DNA of 34,594 bases from CAYMLL01 sp964390645 (GCA_964390645.1 CAYMLL010000037.1:1-34594); one strand, 5' to 3'. Positions 16,733-25,498 are shown, counted from the stretch's first letter. Made by a program: numbers and translations. Notes: generated by a model not told the origin, from the sequence alone.

Positions 16733-17902
16733 GTGACGAGAAGAGAGAATAGCTTTCGACGATACCTCGCGACGCACGCCGGGGCGGTGCTTCTGGCGCT
16801 GCTGGCGCTCGGCGGGTTCAACCTGCTCCTTGATCCTTACGGAGCCTACCGCATGGCGTCGATCGAGGGTCTGGTCGAGCATCGCGCGACGAACGGCACG
16901 CGCCGGACGAAGGCCGAGACGGTGAGCCGCGGCGGCTGGGAGACGGTGCTTCTCGGGAGCTCCGTCGTGGCGACGGGCTTCGACACGGGGCGCGGGCTGC
17001 TCGAGAGCGAGCGCGCCTACAACCTCGGTCTGGCCGGATCGAGCCTCGCGGAGCAAGCGGGAGCGTTGGCGGTGGCGCTGTCGTCGCGGGAGCCCCCGCG
17101 GCGAGTGGTCTTCCTCGTCGACTTCGAGTTCTTCGACTCGCGGCGCGGTGTTCGAGAGGACTTCTTGCAGAGCCCCTTCAACAGTCGCTACGGACGCTTC
17201 GAGTACCACGCGAGCAATCTCCTCGGCGCCCAGTCGACGGAGAACTCGCTGCGCTCTCTGCGCAACCTCCGGCGTGGCTCGACGTCGAAGTACGACTCAC
17301 GCGGTCACCGAGGCCGGTCGCTGCGCCGACCGGGAGAGCCGTGGAGTGAGCTCTTCGCCACGGAGCGAGCTCCGCGCCCGCAGGAAGAGGCGCTCGAGCT
17401 CGATCTGCAGCGCATGGACCTGCTCGACGGGATGATCGGCCTGTGCGTGGAGCGAGAGGTCGCCCTCTTCATCGCGATACCGCCGGTGCACGCGATACGG
17501 CTCGAACGGCGCTACCGGATGGGGGACGATGCGTGGATCCGATGGAAGCGCACGCTGAGCGACCTCGTCGCACGTCGGAACGGAGGCCTCGACGCGGGCG
17601 TCTCGCCGATCGTCTTGCGAGACTTCGCGGTCTTCTCGACCTACACGACCGAGGAGATCCCCGGGGAGCAGGACGTCGACACCGAGCTCGAGTGGTTCTG
17701 GGACGGCGTCCACTTCCAGACGCGTCTCGGCGAGATCGTGCTGTCCCGGCTCCTTTCGTCTTCGGGAGATGTCGCCGCCGGGACCACGACCTTCGGCGCC
17801 AGGCTCGAGCCGCGGTCGCTCGACGTCCACCTGTCGCGAGACGCCCGCGCGCGCGCCGGCTACCGGTCGACACACGACGAGGCCGGACGCAGGACGGAGT
17901 AG
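16733..17902 (+). CDS. AlgJ/AlgX-like SGNH acyltransferase partner (membrane-anchored)
   Basis: The 389-residue product has one N-terminal membrane segment ('THAGAVLLALLALGGFNLLL', about 15-34), typical of a periplasmic protein anchored in the inner membrane. The SGNH core shows 'TVLLGSSVVATGFD' with Ser76/Ser77 as candidate nucleophile, 'YNLGLAGSSLAEQ' (block II-like), and 'FWDGVHFQTRLGE' with Asp324 and His327 as the catalytic D-x-x-H pair. It starts with GTG 3 nt after the MBOAT stop, so translation is probably coupled. In alginate and cellulose systems MBOAT and SGNH proteins work in series to transfer acetyl groups to the polymer. I infer the same here. The family is divergent and I would not assign AlgJ or AlgX specifically. 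Confidence 0.75.
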   Translation: MTRRENSFRRYLATHAGAVLLALLALGGFNLLLDPYGAYRMASIEGLVEHRATNGTRRTKAETVSRGGWETVLLGSSVVATGFDTGRGLLESERAYNLGLAGSSLAEQAGALAVALSSREPPRRVVFLVDFEFFDSRRGVREDFLQSPFNSRYGRFEYHASNLLGAQSTENSLRSLRNLRRGSTSKYDSRGHRGRSLRRPGEPWSELFATERAPRPQEEALELDLQRMDLLDGMIGLCVEREVALFIAIPPVHAIRLERRYRMGDDAWIRWKRTLSDLVARRNGGLDAGVSPIVLRDFAVFSTYTTEEIPGEQDVDTELEWFWDGVHFQTRLGEIVLSRLLSSSGDVAAGTTTFGARLEPRSLDVHLSRDARARAGYRSTHDEAGRRTE

Positions 17903-18087
17903 CGGGCTGCGCGAGCTCGGGGCGCGGCCGGGGTTGCTGCTCGGTGTTGCCCGGTGTCGCGGCGTCGTCTGCCAGGACCCGGCGGAGTCGCCGTGAGTCT
18001 TCGACAAGAGTCTTGCGTCGGAGACGGGGGATCGATGAGAATCATCGTACCGGAGCGTCGTCGACCTTTCAAATCGGAGCGTCGTTC
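17903..18087 (+). promoter_or_regulatory. Intergenic region with two small palindromes before DUF1501
   Basis: The 185-nt gap holds a 5+1+5 palindrome CAAGA-G-TCTTG (18005-18015) and a 6+3+6 inverted repeat CGATGA-GAA-TCATCG (18034-18048). Both are less GC-rich than their surroundings. They sit 40-85 nt before the TTG start and could be operator or terminator elements. No clear sigma70 promoter is visible. Confidence 0.3.
18076..18079 (+). promoter_or_regulatory. Shine-Dalgarno supporting TTG start 18088
   Basis: GGAG lies 8 nt before TTG at 18088. No in-frame ATG or GTG lies between it and the Tat motif. Confidence 0.45.
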
Positions 18088-19458
18088 TTGAGTCGTCCAC
18101 CCATCGACCGCCGGAAGTTCCTCCACACGAGCATCGGGCTCACGGGGCTGTCGCTTCCGTCCTTTCTCGGGCTGCGTTCGGTGATGGGGGAGCGCGGAGG
18201 CCCGGCGCGTGCGAAGCGGTGCATCGTCCTCTTCTGCTGGGGTGGCGTCAGCCAGCTCGAGTCGTGGGATCCGAAGCCGGATGCGCCGGACAAGTTTCGC
18301 GGCGAGTTCCGGCCGATCTCGACGGCGACTCCCGGTATCCGGGTCTCCGAGCACATCCCGCGGCTCGCGAAGCAGACCGAGAGGCTGGCGATCGTCCGCT
18401 CCATGTGCCACGAGAACCCGGCGCACGGCAAGGCGATGTACTGGAACATGACGGGACGGCCGCCGCCGCAGCCGACGGTGACGGCGAACCTGCCGCCGTC
18501 GGACGACGACTGGCCGTCTCTCGGCGCGGTGACGTCGAGGTTCCTCTCGGGGCCGAAGGGGCTGCCCGCCGCCGTGCGTCTGCCCTATCCGCTCGTCGAC
18601 AACGGAACGCTTCAGGCCGGCGAGTACGGCGGCTGGATGGGGCAGGAGTACGATCCGATCGTCGTCTCGACGAAGAACGGCACGCCCTTCGGCGGCGTGT
18701 CGCGCGGGCTCGGCGCGGCGAACATCGATCCGACGCTCTCGACCGAATCCGAGCGCCTGCGGCGGCGGCTGTCGCTGCTGCGGGGGCTGGAGAGTCCGAT
18801 CGGCAGGGGCGGTGGCCAGAGGGGCTTCGATCACTTTCGCGGTCTGGCCGTCGACATGCTCCAGGACCCACGGATCCAGGAGGTCTTCGACCTCGACCGG
18901 GAGCCGCGTCGCGTCCACGAGGCCTACGGCGAGCACATCTGCGGCAAGAGCGTGCTGCTCGCGCGTCGACTCGTGGAGGCCGGTGTGCCGATCGCGACCG
19001 TGGTCTGCGCGGCGGGCGACCTCAACGGCTCGAAGGGCGATCACTGGGACACGCACGCCGACAACTTCAACCGGCTGAAGCGCACCATGCTGCCGGTGCT
19101 CGATCGCAGCGCGTCGGCTCTGCTCGACGACCTCGCCGATCGCGGCATGCTCGATGACACGCTCGTCGTCTTCCTGACGGAGTTCGGTCGCACGCCGAAC
19201 ATCAACGGCGCCGCCGGTCGCGATCACTTCCCGAGCTGCTACTCCGTCGCGCTCGCCGGCGGCGGCATCCGGGGCGGGCGGGTCTACGGCGAGTCCGACC
19301 GGATCGCGTCGAAGCCCCTGACGGGCGCCTGTGGTCCGGCGGAGCTCCACGCGACGATCTTCGAGGCGCTCGGCATCGCGCCTGACACCCACATCCACGA
19401 TCGGCTCGGGCGGCCCTTTCCGGTCGCCGACGGCAGGCCGCTGCCGCTCTTCGCCTAG
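18088..19458 (+). CDS. DUF1501 family protein (second copy, Tat-exported)
   Basis: The 456-residue product has a Tat leader at the very start ('DRRKFLHTSIGLTGLSLPSF'), then DUF1501 blocks: 'KRCIVLFCWGGVSQLESWDP', 'EHIPRLAKQTERLAIVRSMC', 'GKAMYWNMTGR', 'GQEYDPIVV', 'KSVLLARRLVEAGVPIATVV', 'HWDTHADNFNRLKR', 'TLVVFLTEFGRTPNING', 'AAGRDHFPSCYSVALAGGG' and 'LHATIFEALGIAPDTHIHD'. The usual 'DGGPSQ' near the N-terminus is here 'WGGVSQLESWDP', which changes an Asp that is often conserved. TTG at 18088 is the start because it has a Shine-Dalgarno and sits immediately before the Tat motif. Unlike the other two copies this gene has no adjacent PSD1 partner. The reaction is unknown. Confidence 0.88.
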   Translation: MSRPPIDRRKFLHTSIGLTGLSLPSFLGLRSVMGERGGPARAKRCIVLFCWGGVSQLESWDPKPDAPDKFRGEFRPISTATPGIRVSEHIPRLAKQTERLAIVRSMCHENPAHGKAMYWNMTGRPPPQPTVTANLPPSDDDWPSLGAVTSRFLSGPKGLPAAVRLPYPLVDNGTLQAGEYGGWMGQEYDPIVVSTKNGTPFGGVSRGLGAANIDPTLSTESERLRRRLSLLRGLESPIGRGGGQRGFDHFRGLAVDMLQDPRIQEVFDLDREPRRVHEAYGEHICGKSVLLARRLVEAGVPIATVVCAAGDLNGSKGDHWDTHADNFNRLKRTMLPVLDRSASALLDDLADRGMLDDTLVVFLTEFGRTPNINGAAGRDHFPSCYSVALAGGGIRGGRVYGESDRIASKPLTGACGPAELHATIFEALGIAPDTHIHDRLGRPFPVADGRPLPLFA

Positions 19459-19467
19459 GCGACAGGC

Positions 19468-19520
19468 GGGCGCCATGCTTCCGGGCGCCATGCTTCCGGG
19501 AGCCATGCTTCCGGGCGCCC
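19468..19520. repeat. 15-bp intergenic tandem repeat
   Basis: The unit GGGCGCCATGCTTCC occurs at 19468, 19483 and 19498, with one change in the third (GGGAGCC), followed by a partial fourth at 19513. It lies in the 109-nt gap between two convergent genes (DUF1501 and acyl-CoA ligase). Each unit carries the palindrome GGCGCC, so copies can pair into stem-loops and may act as a terminator. The rest of the gap shows nothing else. Confidence 0.8.
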
Positions 19521-19567
19521 GCGTGAGCCTCGACGAAGCGGGGGACGGGCTGCGCGCGGAGGTGTCG

Positions 19568-21181
19568 TCAGATGGTCCGTCCCTTGCCTTCCCACTCCTT
19601 CGCGCGCAGCTTGAACTTCTGGATCTTGCCGGTCGCCGTCTTGGGGAGATCGCCGAACTCGACCTTTCCGGGGCACTTGAAGTGGGTGAGCCTCTCGCGG
19701 GCCCACTCGATGACCTCGCTCTCCGTCACCCGCGCCCCGGGCCGCAGGGAGATGAACGCCTTCGGGACCTCGCCCCACTTCTCGTGCGGCGTCGACACGA
19801 CGGCAACCTCGAGGACGTCCCGATGCCGATAGAGGACGTTCTCCACCTCGATCGTCGAGATGTTCTCTCCCCCGGAGATGATGATGTCCTTGCTGCGGTC
19901 TCGCAGCTCGATGTAGCCGTCCGGGTGCAGCACGCCGACGTCGCCCGAATGGAACCAGCCGCCGCGAAAGGCCTCGGCGGTCGCCTGCGGATCGCGGTAG
20001 TAGCCGCGCATGACGTTGTTGCCGCGCATCACGACCTCGCCCAGGGTGGTCCCGTCATCGGGGACATCGCGCATCTCCTCGTCGACGACCCGCACGTAGA
20101 GGGCGAAGGGAAAGGGGACACCCTGGCGTGACAGGAGACGCGAGCGCGCGGCCGTGTCGAGCCCCTCCCACTCCGTCTGCACCTCGCACAGGGTGTGCGG
20201 ACCGTAGGTCTCGGTCAGACCGTAGAGGTGGGTGACACGGATGCCCATGCGCTCCACGTTCTCGATCAGTGTCGGCGACGGTGGCGCCCCTCCCGTGCAG
20301 GAGCGGATCGGCGGGTCGAAGCGCACGCCGTCGGCCTCCGGCGCGCTCGACAGCATCAACAGGACCGTGGGCGCGGCGTTGAAGTTCGTCACCCCGTGCT
20401 CAGCGATGAGCTCGAGAATCTTCGCGGGATCGACGGCCCGCAGGCACACCTGCAGTCCACCGGCTGCCGCCACCGCCCACGGCATGCACCAGCCGTTGCA
20501 GTGAAAGAGCGGACTCGTCCAGAGGAAGACGGTCTCCTTCGAGAGCCCGAGGGAGCCGACCTCGCCGCTGGCGTTGAGATAGGCGCCGCGGTGCGTGTAC
20601 ATCACGCCTTTCGGCGTGCCCGTCGTGCCGGACGTGTAGTTGATCGTCAGGAGCGCATCCTCGTCCTCGACGGTGTTGCGTACGGTCAGCACCTCGGCGC
20701 CGTCGACGAAGCTCTCGTAGCTCTCCTGTCCTTCGCGCGCCGGGACCCCCTGATCGGCGATCTCGATGACACGCTCCAGCGAAGCGATCTTGTCGCGCAG
20801 CGGATCGACCTTCGGCGCCAGCTCCGGATCCACCAGCAGCAGCCTGGCGCCGGAGTGATCGAGGATCTCGCCGATCTCGGCACAGAGCAGGCGGGTGTTG
20901 ATCGACACGAGGGGCGCGCCGATGAGCGGCGCCGCGAAGTGCGCGGCGACGTGCCAGGGCGTGTTCGGCGCCAGGATGGCCACGCGGTCTCCGGGCCCGA
21001 TGCCGGCGCGCCGCAGGGCGCCCGCCATGCGGCCTGCCTCGCGCGCCAGGTCGCGGTAGTCCCAGAGAAGATCGCCGTGAGCGACGGCGGATCGACCCGG
21101 AAAGACGCGCAGGCTGCGCTCGAGCAGGACGACGGGCGTCAGCGGGTCCTTGAACACATCGCCGTGGGGCAGGCCGCTCAT
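19568..21181 (-). CDS. Acyl-CoA ligase / AMP-binding synthetase
   Basis: The 537-residue cytoplasmic enzyme has all ANL-superfamily motifs: the phosphate-binding loop 'YTSGTTGTPKG' (182-192), 'SPLFHCNGW' (223-231), 'GGAPPSPTLIENVERMGI', 'HLYGLTETYGP' (318-328), 'GGWFHSGDVGVLHPDGYIEL', 'DRSKDIIISGGENIS' and 'LPKTATGKIQKFKLR' with the catalytic lysine. The pattern resembles medium/long-chain fatty acid ligases of the AlkK type. The reaction is ATP-dependent activation of a carboxylic acid to its CoA thioester; the acid is unknown. ATG at 21181 is preferred because AGGAG sits 7 nt upstream, overlapping the DUF1501 stop. It is the last gene of the sulfatase-to-ligase operon. This cytoplasmic gene behind four exported ones suggests that the operon's products end as CoA esters. 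Confidence 0.92.
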   Translation of the reverse strand: MSGLPHGDVFKDPLTPVVLLERSLRVFPGRSAVAHGDLLWDYRDLAREAGRMAGALRRAGIGPGDRVAILAPNTPWHVAAHFAAPLIGAPLVSINTRLLCAEIGEILDHSGARLLLVDPELAPKVDPLRDKIASLERVIEIADQGVPAREGQESYESFVDGAEVLTVRNTVEDEDALLTINYTSGTTGTPKGVMYTHRGAYLNASGEVGSLGLSKETVFLWTSPLFHCNGWCMPWAVAAAGGLQVCLRAVDPAKILELIAEHGVTNFNAAPTVLLMLSSAPEADGVRFDPPIRSCTGGAPPSPTLIENVERMGIRVTHLYGLTETYGPHTLCEVQTEWEGLDTAARSRLLSRQGVPFPFALYVRVVDEEMRDVPDDGTTLGEVVMRGNNVMRGYYRDPQATAEAFRGGWFHSGDVGVLHPDGYIELRDRSKDIIISGGENISTIEVENVLYRHRDVLEVAVVSTPHEKWGEVPKAFISLRPGARVTESEVIEWARERLTHFKCPGKVEFGDLPKTATGKIQKFKLRAKEWEGKGRTI

Positions 21182-21191
21182 GGTGGAGCTC

Positions 21192-22616
21192 CTAGGAGAG
21201 CGTGTTGCGGACGACGGTGCCCTCGACATCGGTCAGGCGGTGGTCGCGTCCCTGAAATCGGAAGGTGAGCTTCTCGTGGTCGATGCCGAGCAGGTGCAGG
21301 ATCGTCGCGTTCAGGTCGTGGACGTGCACCGGGTCCTCGTCGACGTTGAAGCTGTAGTCGTCGGTCTTGCCTATCGTGACGCCTCCGCGGACTCCCGCGC
21401 CCGCCATCCAGCTGGTGAAGCAGCGACCGTGGTGGTCGCGGCCGTAGACCTTCTGCAACGGACCCTGGCTGTAGACGGAGCGGCCGAACTCGCCGCCGCA
21501 GACGACGAGCGTGTCCTCGAGGAGCCCGCGCTGCTTGAGGTCGAGCAGCAGCGCCGCCGTCGCCTGATCCGTCTCCAGCGCCTTGAGCCGCAGGTTCGCG
21601 GGCGCGTTGAAGTGGTGATCCCAGTCGCGGTCGAAGATCTGCACGAAGCGCACGCCGGACTCGACCAGGCGACGCGCCACGACGCAGCTCGATGCGTAGG
21701 AGCCGGGTGTTCGCGACAGCTCTCCGTAGAGCTCGAAAACGCTCGCCGGCTCGGTGGAGAGGTCCGTCAGTCCCGGGACCGACGACTGCATGCGGTACGC
21801 GAGCTCGTAACGGGAGATCCGGGCCTCGATCTCGGGGTCGCCGATGACACGGGACCGCACACGGTTGAGCGCGGCGCCCGCGTCGAGCATGCGACGGCGC
21901 GTGGCCCGGTCGATGCCGGGCGGATCTCCGAGGAAGAGCACCGGGTCCTTGCCGGAGCGCAACGGCACTCCCTGGTGTGCCGAGGACAGGAAGCCGCTAC
22001 CCCAGTGGCGCGACGAGAGCGGGGTCGTCGCTCCCGGTAGCTTGCTGTTGTTGACCAGCACGACGAAGGCCGGCAGATCGTGGTTGCCGTTGCCGAGCCC
22101 GTAGCTCAGCCACGATCCGATGCTCGGGCGACCGGGGATCTGCGACCCGGTGAGCCGGAACGTCACCGCCGGGTCGTGGTTGATCGCCTCGGTGTGCATC
22201 GACTTGATGAAGCAGATGTCATCGACGCGCTTCGCCAGATGCGGCAGCAGCTCGCTGACCCACGCGCCGCAGTCGCCGTGGCGGGCGAACGAGAACGGCG
22301 ACGCGATGACCGGAAGGCTCTTCTGCCCGGCGACGAAGCCGGTCAGCCGTTGCTTCCCGAGGACCGAGGGCGGCAGCGCCTTGCCGTGAACATCTCGCAG
22401 GCGGGGCTTGTGGTCGAAGAGCTCCATCTGCGCCGGGCCGCCGGCCTGGAAGATCGATATGACGCGCTTCGCACGTGGCAGGGACCCGTTCGACGCGTGG
22501 GCCGAGCATCCGGTCAACGACGCGAGTGCGGCGAGGCCGATGCCGCCGGCGCCGCCCTCCAGGAAGCTTCGCCGTGTGAGCTGCAGGCCGATCTCGGCAT
22601 CGATGTTCTTCGGCAC
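21192..22616 (-). CDS. DUF1501 family protein (third copy, Tat lipoprotein)
   Basis: The 474-residue product has a Tat motif 'TRRSFLEGGAGGIGLAALAS' that runs into 'LTGC', a good lipobox. It is therefore probably a Tat-exported lipoprotein, unlike the other two copies. DUF1501 blocks follow: 'KRVISIFQAGGPAQMELFDH', 'ELLPHLAKRVDDICFIKSMH', 'TGSQIPGRPSIGSWLSYGLG', 'SSCVVARRLVESGVRFVQI', 'RDWDHHFN', 'TLVVCGGEFGRSVYSQG', 'YGRDHHGRCFTSWMAGAGVR' and 'HVHDLNATILHLLGIDHEKL'. GTG at 22616 starts 2 nt after the PSD1 stop with GGAG 6 nt upstream. Reading further upstream is open but is only the PSD1 gene in another frame. It ends 10 nt before the ligase start. The tight coupling to PSD1 implies a joint extracytoplasmic function. 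Confidence 0.88.
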   Translation of the reverse strand: MPKNIDAEIGLQLTRRSFLEGGAGGIGLAALASLTGCSAHASNGSLPRAKRVISIFQAGGPAQMELFDHKPRLRDVHGKALPPSVLGKQRLTGFVAGQKSLPVIASPFSFARHGDCGAWVSELLPHLAKRVDDICFIKSMHTEAINHDPAVTFRLTGSQIPGRPSIGSWLSYGLGNGNHDLPAFVVLVNNSKLPGATTPLSSRHWGSGFLSSAHQGVPLRSGKDPVLFLGDPPGIDRATRRRMLDAGAALNRVRSRVIGDPEIEARISRYELAYRMQSSVPGLTDLSTEPASVFELYGELSRTPGSYASSCVVARRLVESGVRFVQIFDRDWDHHFNAPANLRLKALETDQATAALLLDLKQRGLLEDTLVVCGGEFGRSVYSQGPLQKVYGRDHHGRCFTSWMAGAGVRGGVTIGKTDDYSFNVDEDPVHVHDLNATILHLLGIDHEKLTFRFQGRDHRLTDVEGTVVRNTLS

Positions 22617-22618
22617 GA

Positions 22619-25498
22619 TCAGCTCCGCGTCAGCGCCTCGTCGAGATTCAGGATCACGCTCGCAACCGTCGTGTACGCCGCCAGCTGTCCCGGGTCCAGC
22701 GAGGTGTCGACCCTCGACTCTCCGACCTTCAGCAGGGCCGTGGCGCGCTCCGGCTCGGCCGCGAAGCCGGCGATCTGGGCGACGAGCAGGTCGGCGAGGA
22801 TCCGCGCCTCGTCCGTCGTCGGCACCCGTCCGAGGACGAGTCGAAACCCGTGCCGCAGACGCCGCTGCGGCGTCTCGTCGTCCTCGGCGAGCATCCTCTC
22901 CGCCAGACGTCGTGCGGCCTCGACGAAGGTCGGATCGTTCATCACCGCGAGCGCCTGCAGCGGTGTGTTCGTCCGCCCTCGAGAGAGCACGCAGCGCTCG
23001 CGGTCCGGCGCATCGAAGAGCAGCATCGTCGGTGGCGGAGACGTCCTCTTCCAGAAGGTGTAGAGGCTGCGTCGATGCAGATCGTCGCCCTTTCCCTGCT
23101 CGTAGACCTGCGCGGTGAGGTTGGCGCCGCTGGTGTCGAACGCGACCTCCTTCCACAGTCCGGCGGGCTGGTAGGGTCTCACGGAGCGCCCGCCGATCCT
23201 CCTGACCAGCAGGCCGCTCGCCGCCAGCGCCTGGTCCCGGATCAGCTCCGCCGCGAGACGGAATCGAGGCCCTCGTGCGAGAAGGCGATTGCGCGGATCG
23301 AGCTCGAGGCTCTCCGCCGTCATTCGCGTCGATCGACGATAGGTCGCGCTCGTCACGAGCAGGCGCTGCATGGATTTGACGCCCCAGCCCTGTCGTATCA
23401 GCTCCCGCGCGAGCCAGTCGAGAAGCCCGGCATGGGACGGCGGCGGGGCGCGGGTGCCGAAGTCCCCGGGCGTCTCGACGAGCCCGACGCCGAATCTCCG
23501 CTGCCAGAATCGATTGACTGCGACGCGCGCGGTCAGCGGGTTGGACTCGTCGACGAGCCATCGCGCAAGACCGAGGCGGTTGCGAGGCGCCTCGTCCGCC
23601 ATCGCGGGCAGAAAACGCGGCGTGCCGGCGAGCACGGCCTTGCCGGGCCGATCGTACTGTCCGCCCCGGAGCACCCGCGTCTTCGTCGGCGTCGGGCGAT
23701 CGCGCATGACCATGACGGTCGGGAAGCTCCGCGCCGCCTTCTCGCGCTCCTGGCGCAACGACGCCAGCTTCCTGTACGAATCCTTCCAGATCGCGGGCGC
23801 GTGATTCTCGAGGTAGTGGCGCTCGATGCTCCCTGACTGGAACCGCGATCGCTGGTCGCGCGGGGTCGCGAGAAGCGAGTGAATCGAGATCCCCGGTAGA
23901 CGGGTCACCTCCGTGTCCGCGAGGACCCGGTCCCAGAGTCGTGCCTCGTCGAGGCGTCCCTTGAACATCGCCACCGGATGCCCCTTGCCGATGTAGAGAG
24001 GACCGGGCGCCCTGATCGGCTCGCTGAGCGTGTCGCCGAGCTTCGAGAGCTTCTCGTTCTTGCCGTCGACGAAGATCTTGACGCCGGCCGCCTTCGAGGA
24101 GCCGTCGTACGTCACGAGGACATGATGCCAGCGTCGTGGCGTCAACCTGGTCTTCGTCTGCACGTTGACGAGGTTGTCCGGGAACCGGTGGACCAGGTAG
24201 AAGGCCGCGAAGCCTCCGGCGAGCTGCACCGCGTATCCACGGAAGCCCTTGTCCGCGTCGAGCATGCGCGAGAAGATCGTGCGACGGCCCTTCTCCTCGG
24301 TCGGAAAGACCCACGCGCCGAGCGTGAAGGAGTCGTTCCTCTCGAAGTCGCCGATATCGCCGCCGTCGATGTACCGCACGCCGTCGAGGGACGCGGCACC
24401 GCCGAGGACACCCCTGGCGAAAACCGCGGGGCTGCCGCGGAACACCGCCGTCCGGGTCGACGACGATCGCTCGTCGGCGTGCTCGTCGAGCGTCCAGTGC
24501 GCGAGCAGCCCGTCGCTCACCGGCGTCACCGGGCGGCGAAACTCTCGCTCCCAGCGTGCCTGCCGCTCGCTGATCTCCGGGCGCAGCGACTGCAGCTCGC
24601 GTTGCGCGGTGGCGACGCGTCGATCGAGGTCGCGCAAAGTCGACTCGTCCCCGGCGGACGGCGCCTGGACGACAGGCGACGCGTTCGAGTTGAGCCCGTC
24701 GAGCCCGAGCTCCGGAACATCGTCGAAGAACGCGAAGAGCTCGTAGTACTCCTCGTGCGTGATCGGGTCGTACTTGTGATCGTGACAGCGGGCGCACTGG
24801 ACCGTCAGACCGAGCCAAACGCTGGCTGTCGTGTCGACACGATCGACGATGTTCTCGACGAGGTACTCCCGGGCGATCGCGCCGGCCTCGTTGTTGATGA
24901 TGTGGTTGCGGTTGAACCCCGTCGCGACGCGCTGCTCGAGGTCGGCGTCGGGAAGCAGATCGCCGGCGAGCTGCTCGATCGTGAACTCGTCGAAGGGCAG
25001 GTCCCGGTTGTACGCGTCGATCACCCAGTCGCGCCAGCGCCACATCTGACGCTCGGTGTCGAAGAGGTAGCCGTGAGTGTCGGCGAAGCGTGCCGCGTCG
25101 AGCCACTCGATCGCCATCCGCTCGCCGTAGTGGGGAGAGGCGAGCAGCCGATCGACGACCTTCTCCCACGCATCCGGCGAGTCGTCCGCGAGGAACGCGT
25201 CGACCTCCGACGGCGTCGTCGGCAGCCCGGTGAGGTCGAGCGTCACACGGCGGATCAGGGCCGCGCGATCCGCGGGGTCCGTGGGCCGCAGGCCGTCCGC
25301 CTCGAGACGGGCGCGGACGAACCGGTCGACCGGGTGTCGCGATCTCGCGACATCGGAGACCGCAGGCGGCTCGACGTCTCGCGGCGCCACGAAGGCCCAG
25401 TGATCGGGCGGCGGGAGATCCTCCGCGACGGTGTCAGCCGCGACGATCAGGGCCGCCGCGAGGAAAGTCGTCGCTCGACGAGTCGCAGGCGAGTTCAT
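22619..25498 (-). CDS. DUF1549/DUF1553 (PSD1-type) cytochrome protein with inserted LamG domain
   Basis: The 959-residue product has a Sec signal peptide (1-25). DUF1549 follows ('DRFVRARLEADGLRPT', 'LIRRVTLDLTGLPTTPSEVD', 'YGERMAIEWLDAARFADTHG', 'GFNRNHIINNEAGAI') and ends with the heme motif 'QCARCHDHKYDPI'. A coiled-coil-like stretch ('RRVATAQRELQSLRPEI') leads to a LamG/concanavalin-like domain at about 330-500 ('LLAHWTLDEHADERSS', 'FTLGAWVFPTEEKGRR', 'WHHVLVTYDGSSKAAGVKIF'). DUF1553 completes it ('NPLTARVAVNRFWQRRFGVG', 'SATYRRSTRMT', 'TNTPLQALAVMNDPTFVEAA'). The LamG insert suggests carbohydrate binding at the surface. The ATG overlaps the amidohydrolase stop as ATGA and has no Shine-Dalgarno, so it is translationally coupled. 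A DUF1501 gene follows after 2 nt. Confidence 0.9.
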   Translation of the reverse strand: MNSPATRRATTFLAAALIVAADTVAEDLPPPDHWAFVAPRDVEPPAVSDVARSRHPVDRFVRARLEADGLRPTDPADRAALIRRVTLDLTGLPTTPSEVDAFLADDSPDAWEKVVDRLLASPHYGERMAIEWLDAARFADTHGYLFDTERQMWRWRDWVIDAYNRDLPFDEFTIEQLAGDLLPDADLEQRVATGFNRNHIINNEAGAIAREYLVENIVDRVDTTASVWLGLTVQCARCHDHKYDPITHEEYYELFAFFDDVPELGLDGLNSNASPVVQAPSAGDESTLRDLDRRVATAQRELQSLRPEISERQARWEREFRRPVTPVSDGLLAHWTLDEHADERSSSTRTAVFRGSPAVFARGVLGGAASLDGVRYIDGGDIGDFERNDSFTLGAWVFPTEEKGRRTIFSRMLDADKGFRGYAVQLAGGFAAFYLVHRFPDNLVNVQTKTRLTPRRWHHVLVTYDGSSKAAGVKIFVDGKNEKLSKLGDTLSEPIRAPGPLYIGKGHPVAMFKGRLDEARLWDRVLADTEVTRLPGISIHSLLATPRDQRSRFQSGSIERHYLENHAPAIWKDSYRKLASLRQEREKAARSFPTVMVMRDRPTPTKTRVLRGGQYDRPGKAVLAGTPRFLPAMADEAPRNRLGLARWLVDESNPLTARVAVNRFWQRRFGVGLVETPGDFGTRAPPPSHAGLLDWLARELIRQGWGVKSMQRLLVTSATYRRSTRMTAESLELDPRNRLLARGPRFRLAAELIRDQALAASGLLVRRIGGRSVRPYQPAGLWKEVAFDTSGANLTAQVYEQGKGDDLHRRSLYTFWKRTSPPPTMLLFDAPDRERCVLSRGRTNTPLQALAVMNDPTFVEAARRLAERMLAEDDETPQRRLRHGFRLVLGRVPTTDEARILADLLVAQIAGFAAEPERATALLKVGESRVDTSLDPGQLAAYTTVASVILNLDEALTRS

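Noticed and set aside
15176..17209. Minus-strand open frame of about 680 residues across the MBOAT and AlgJ-like genes
   Set aside because: The translation is charged low-complexity sequence without membrane segments or motifs, while the plus strand carries two clear families.
21192..25169. A single 1,325-residue DUF1501 fusion protein
   Set aside because: The part upstream of 22616 is the PSD1 gene read in the wrong frame. A Shine-Dalgarno and GTG at 22616 mark the real start.
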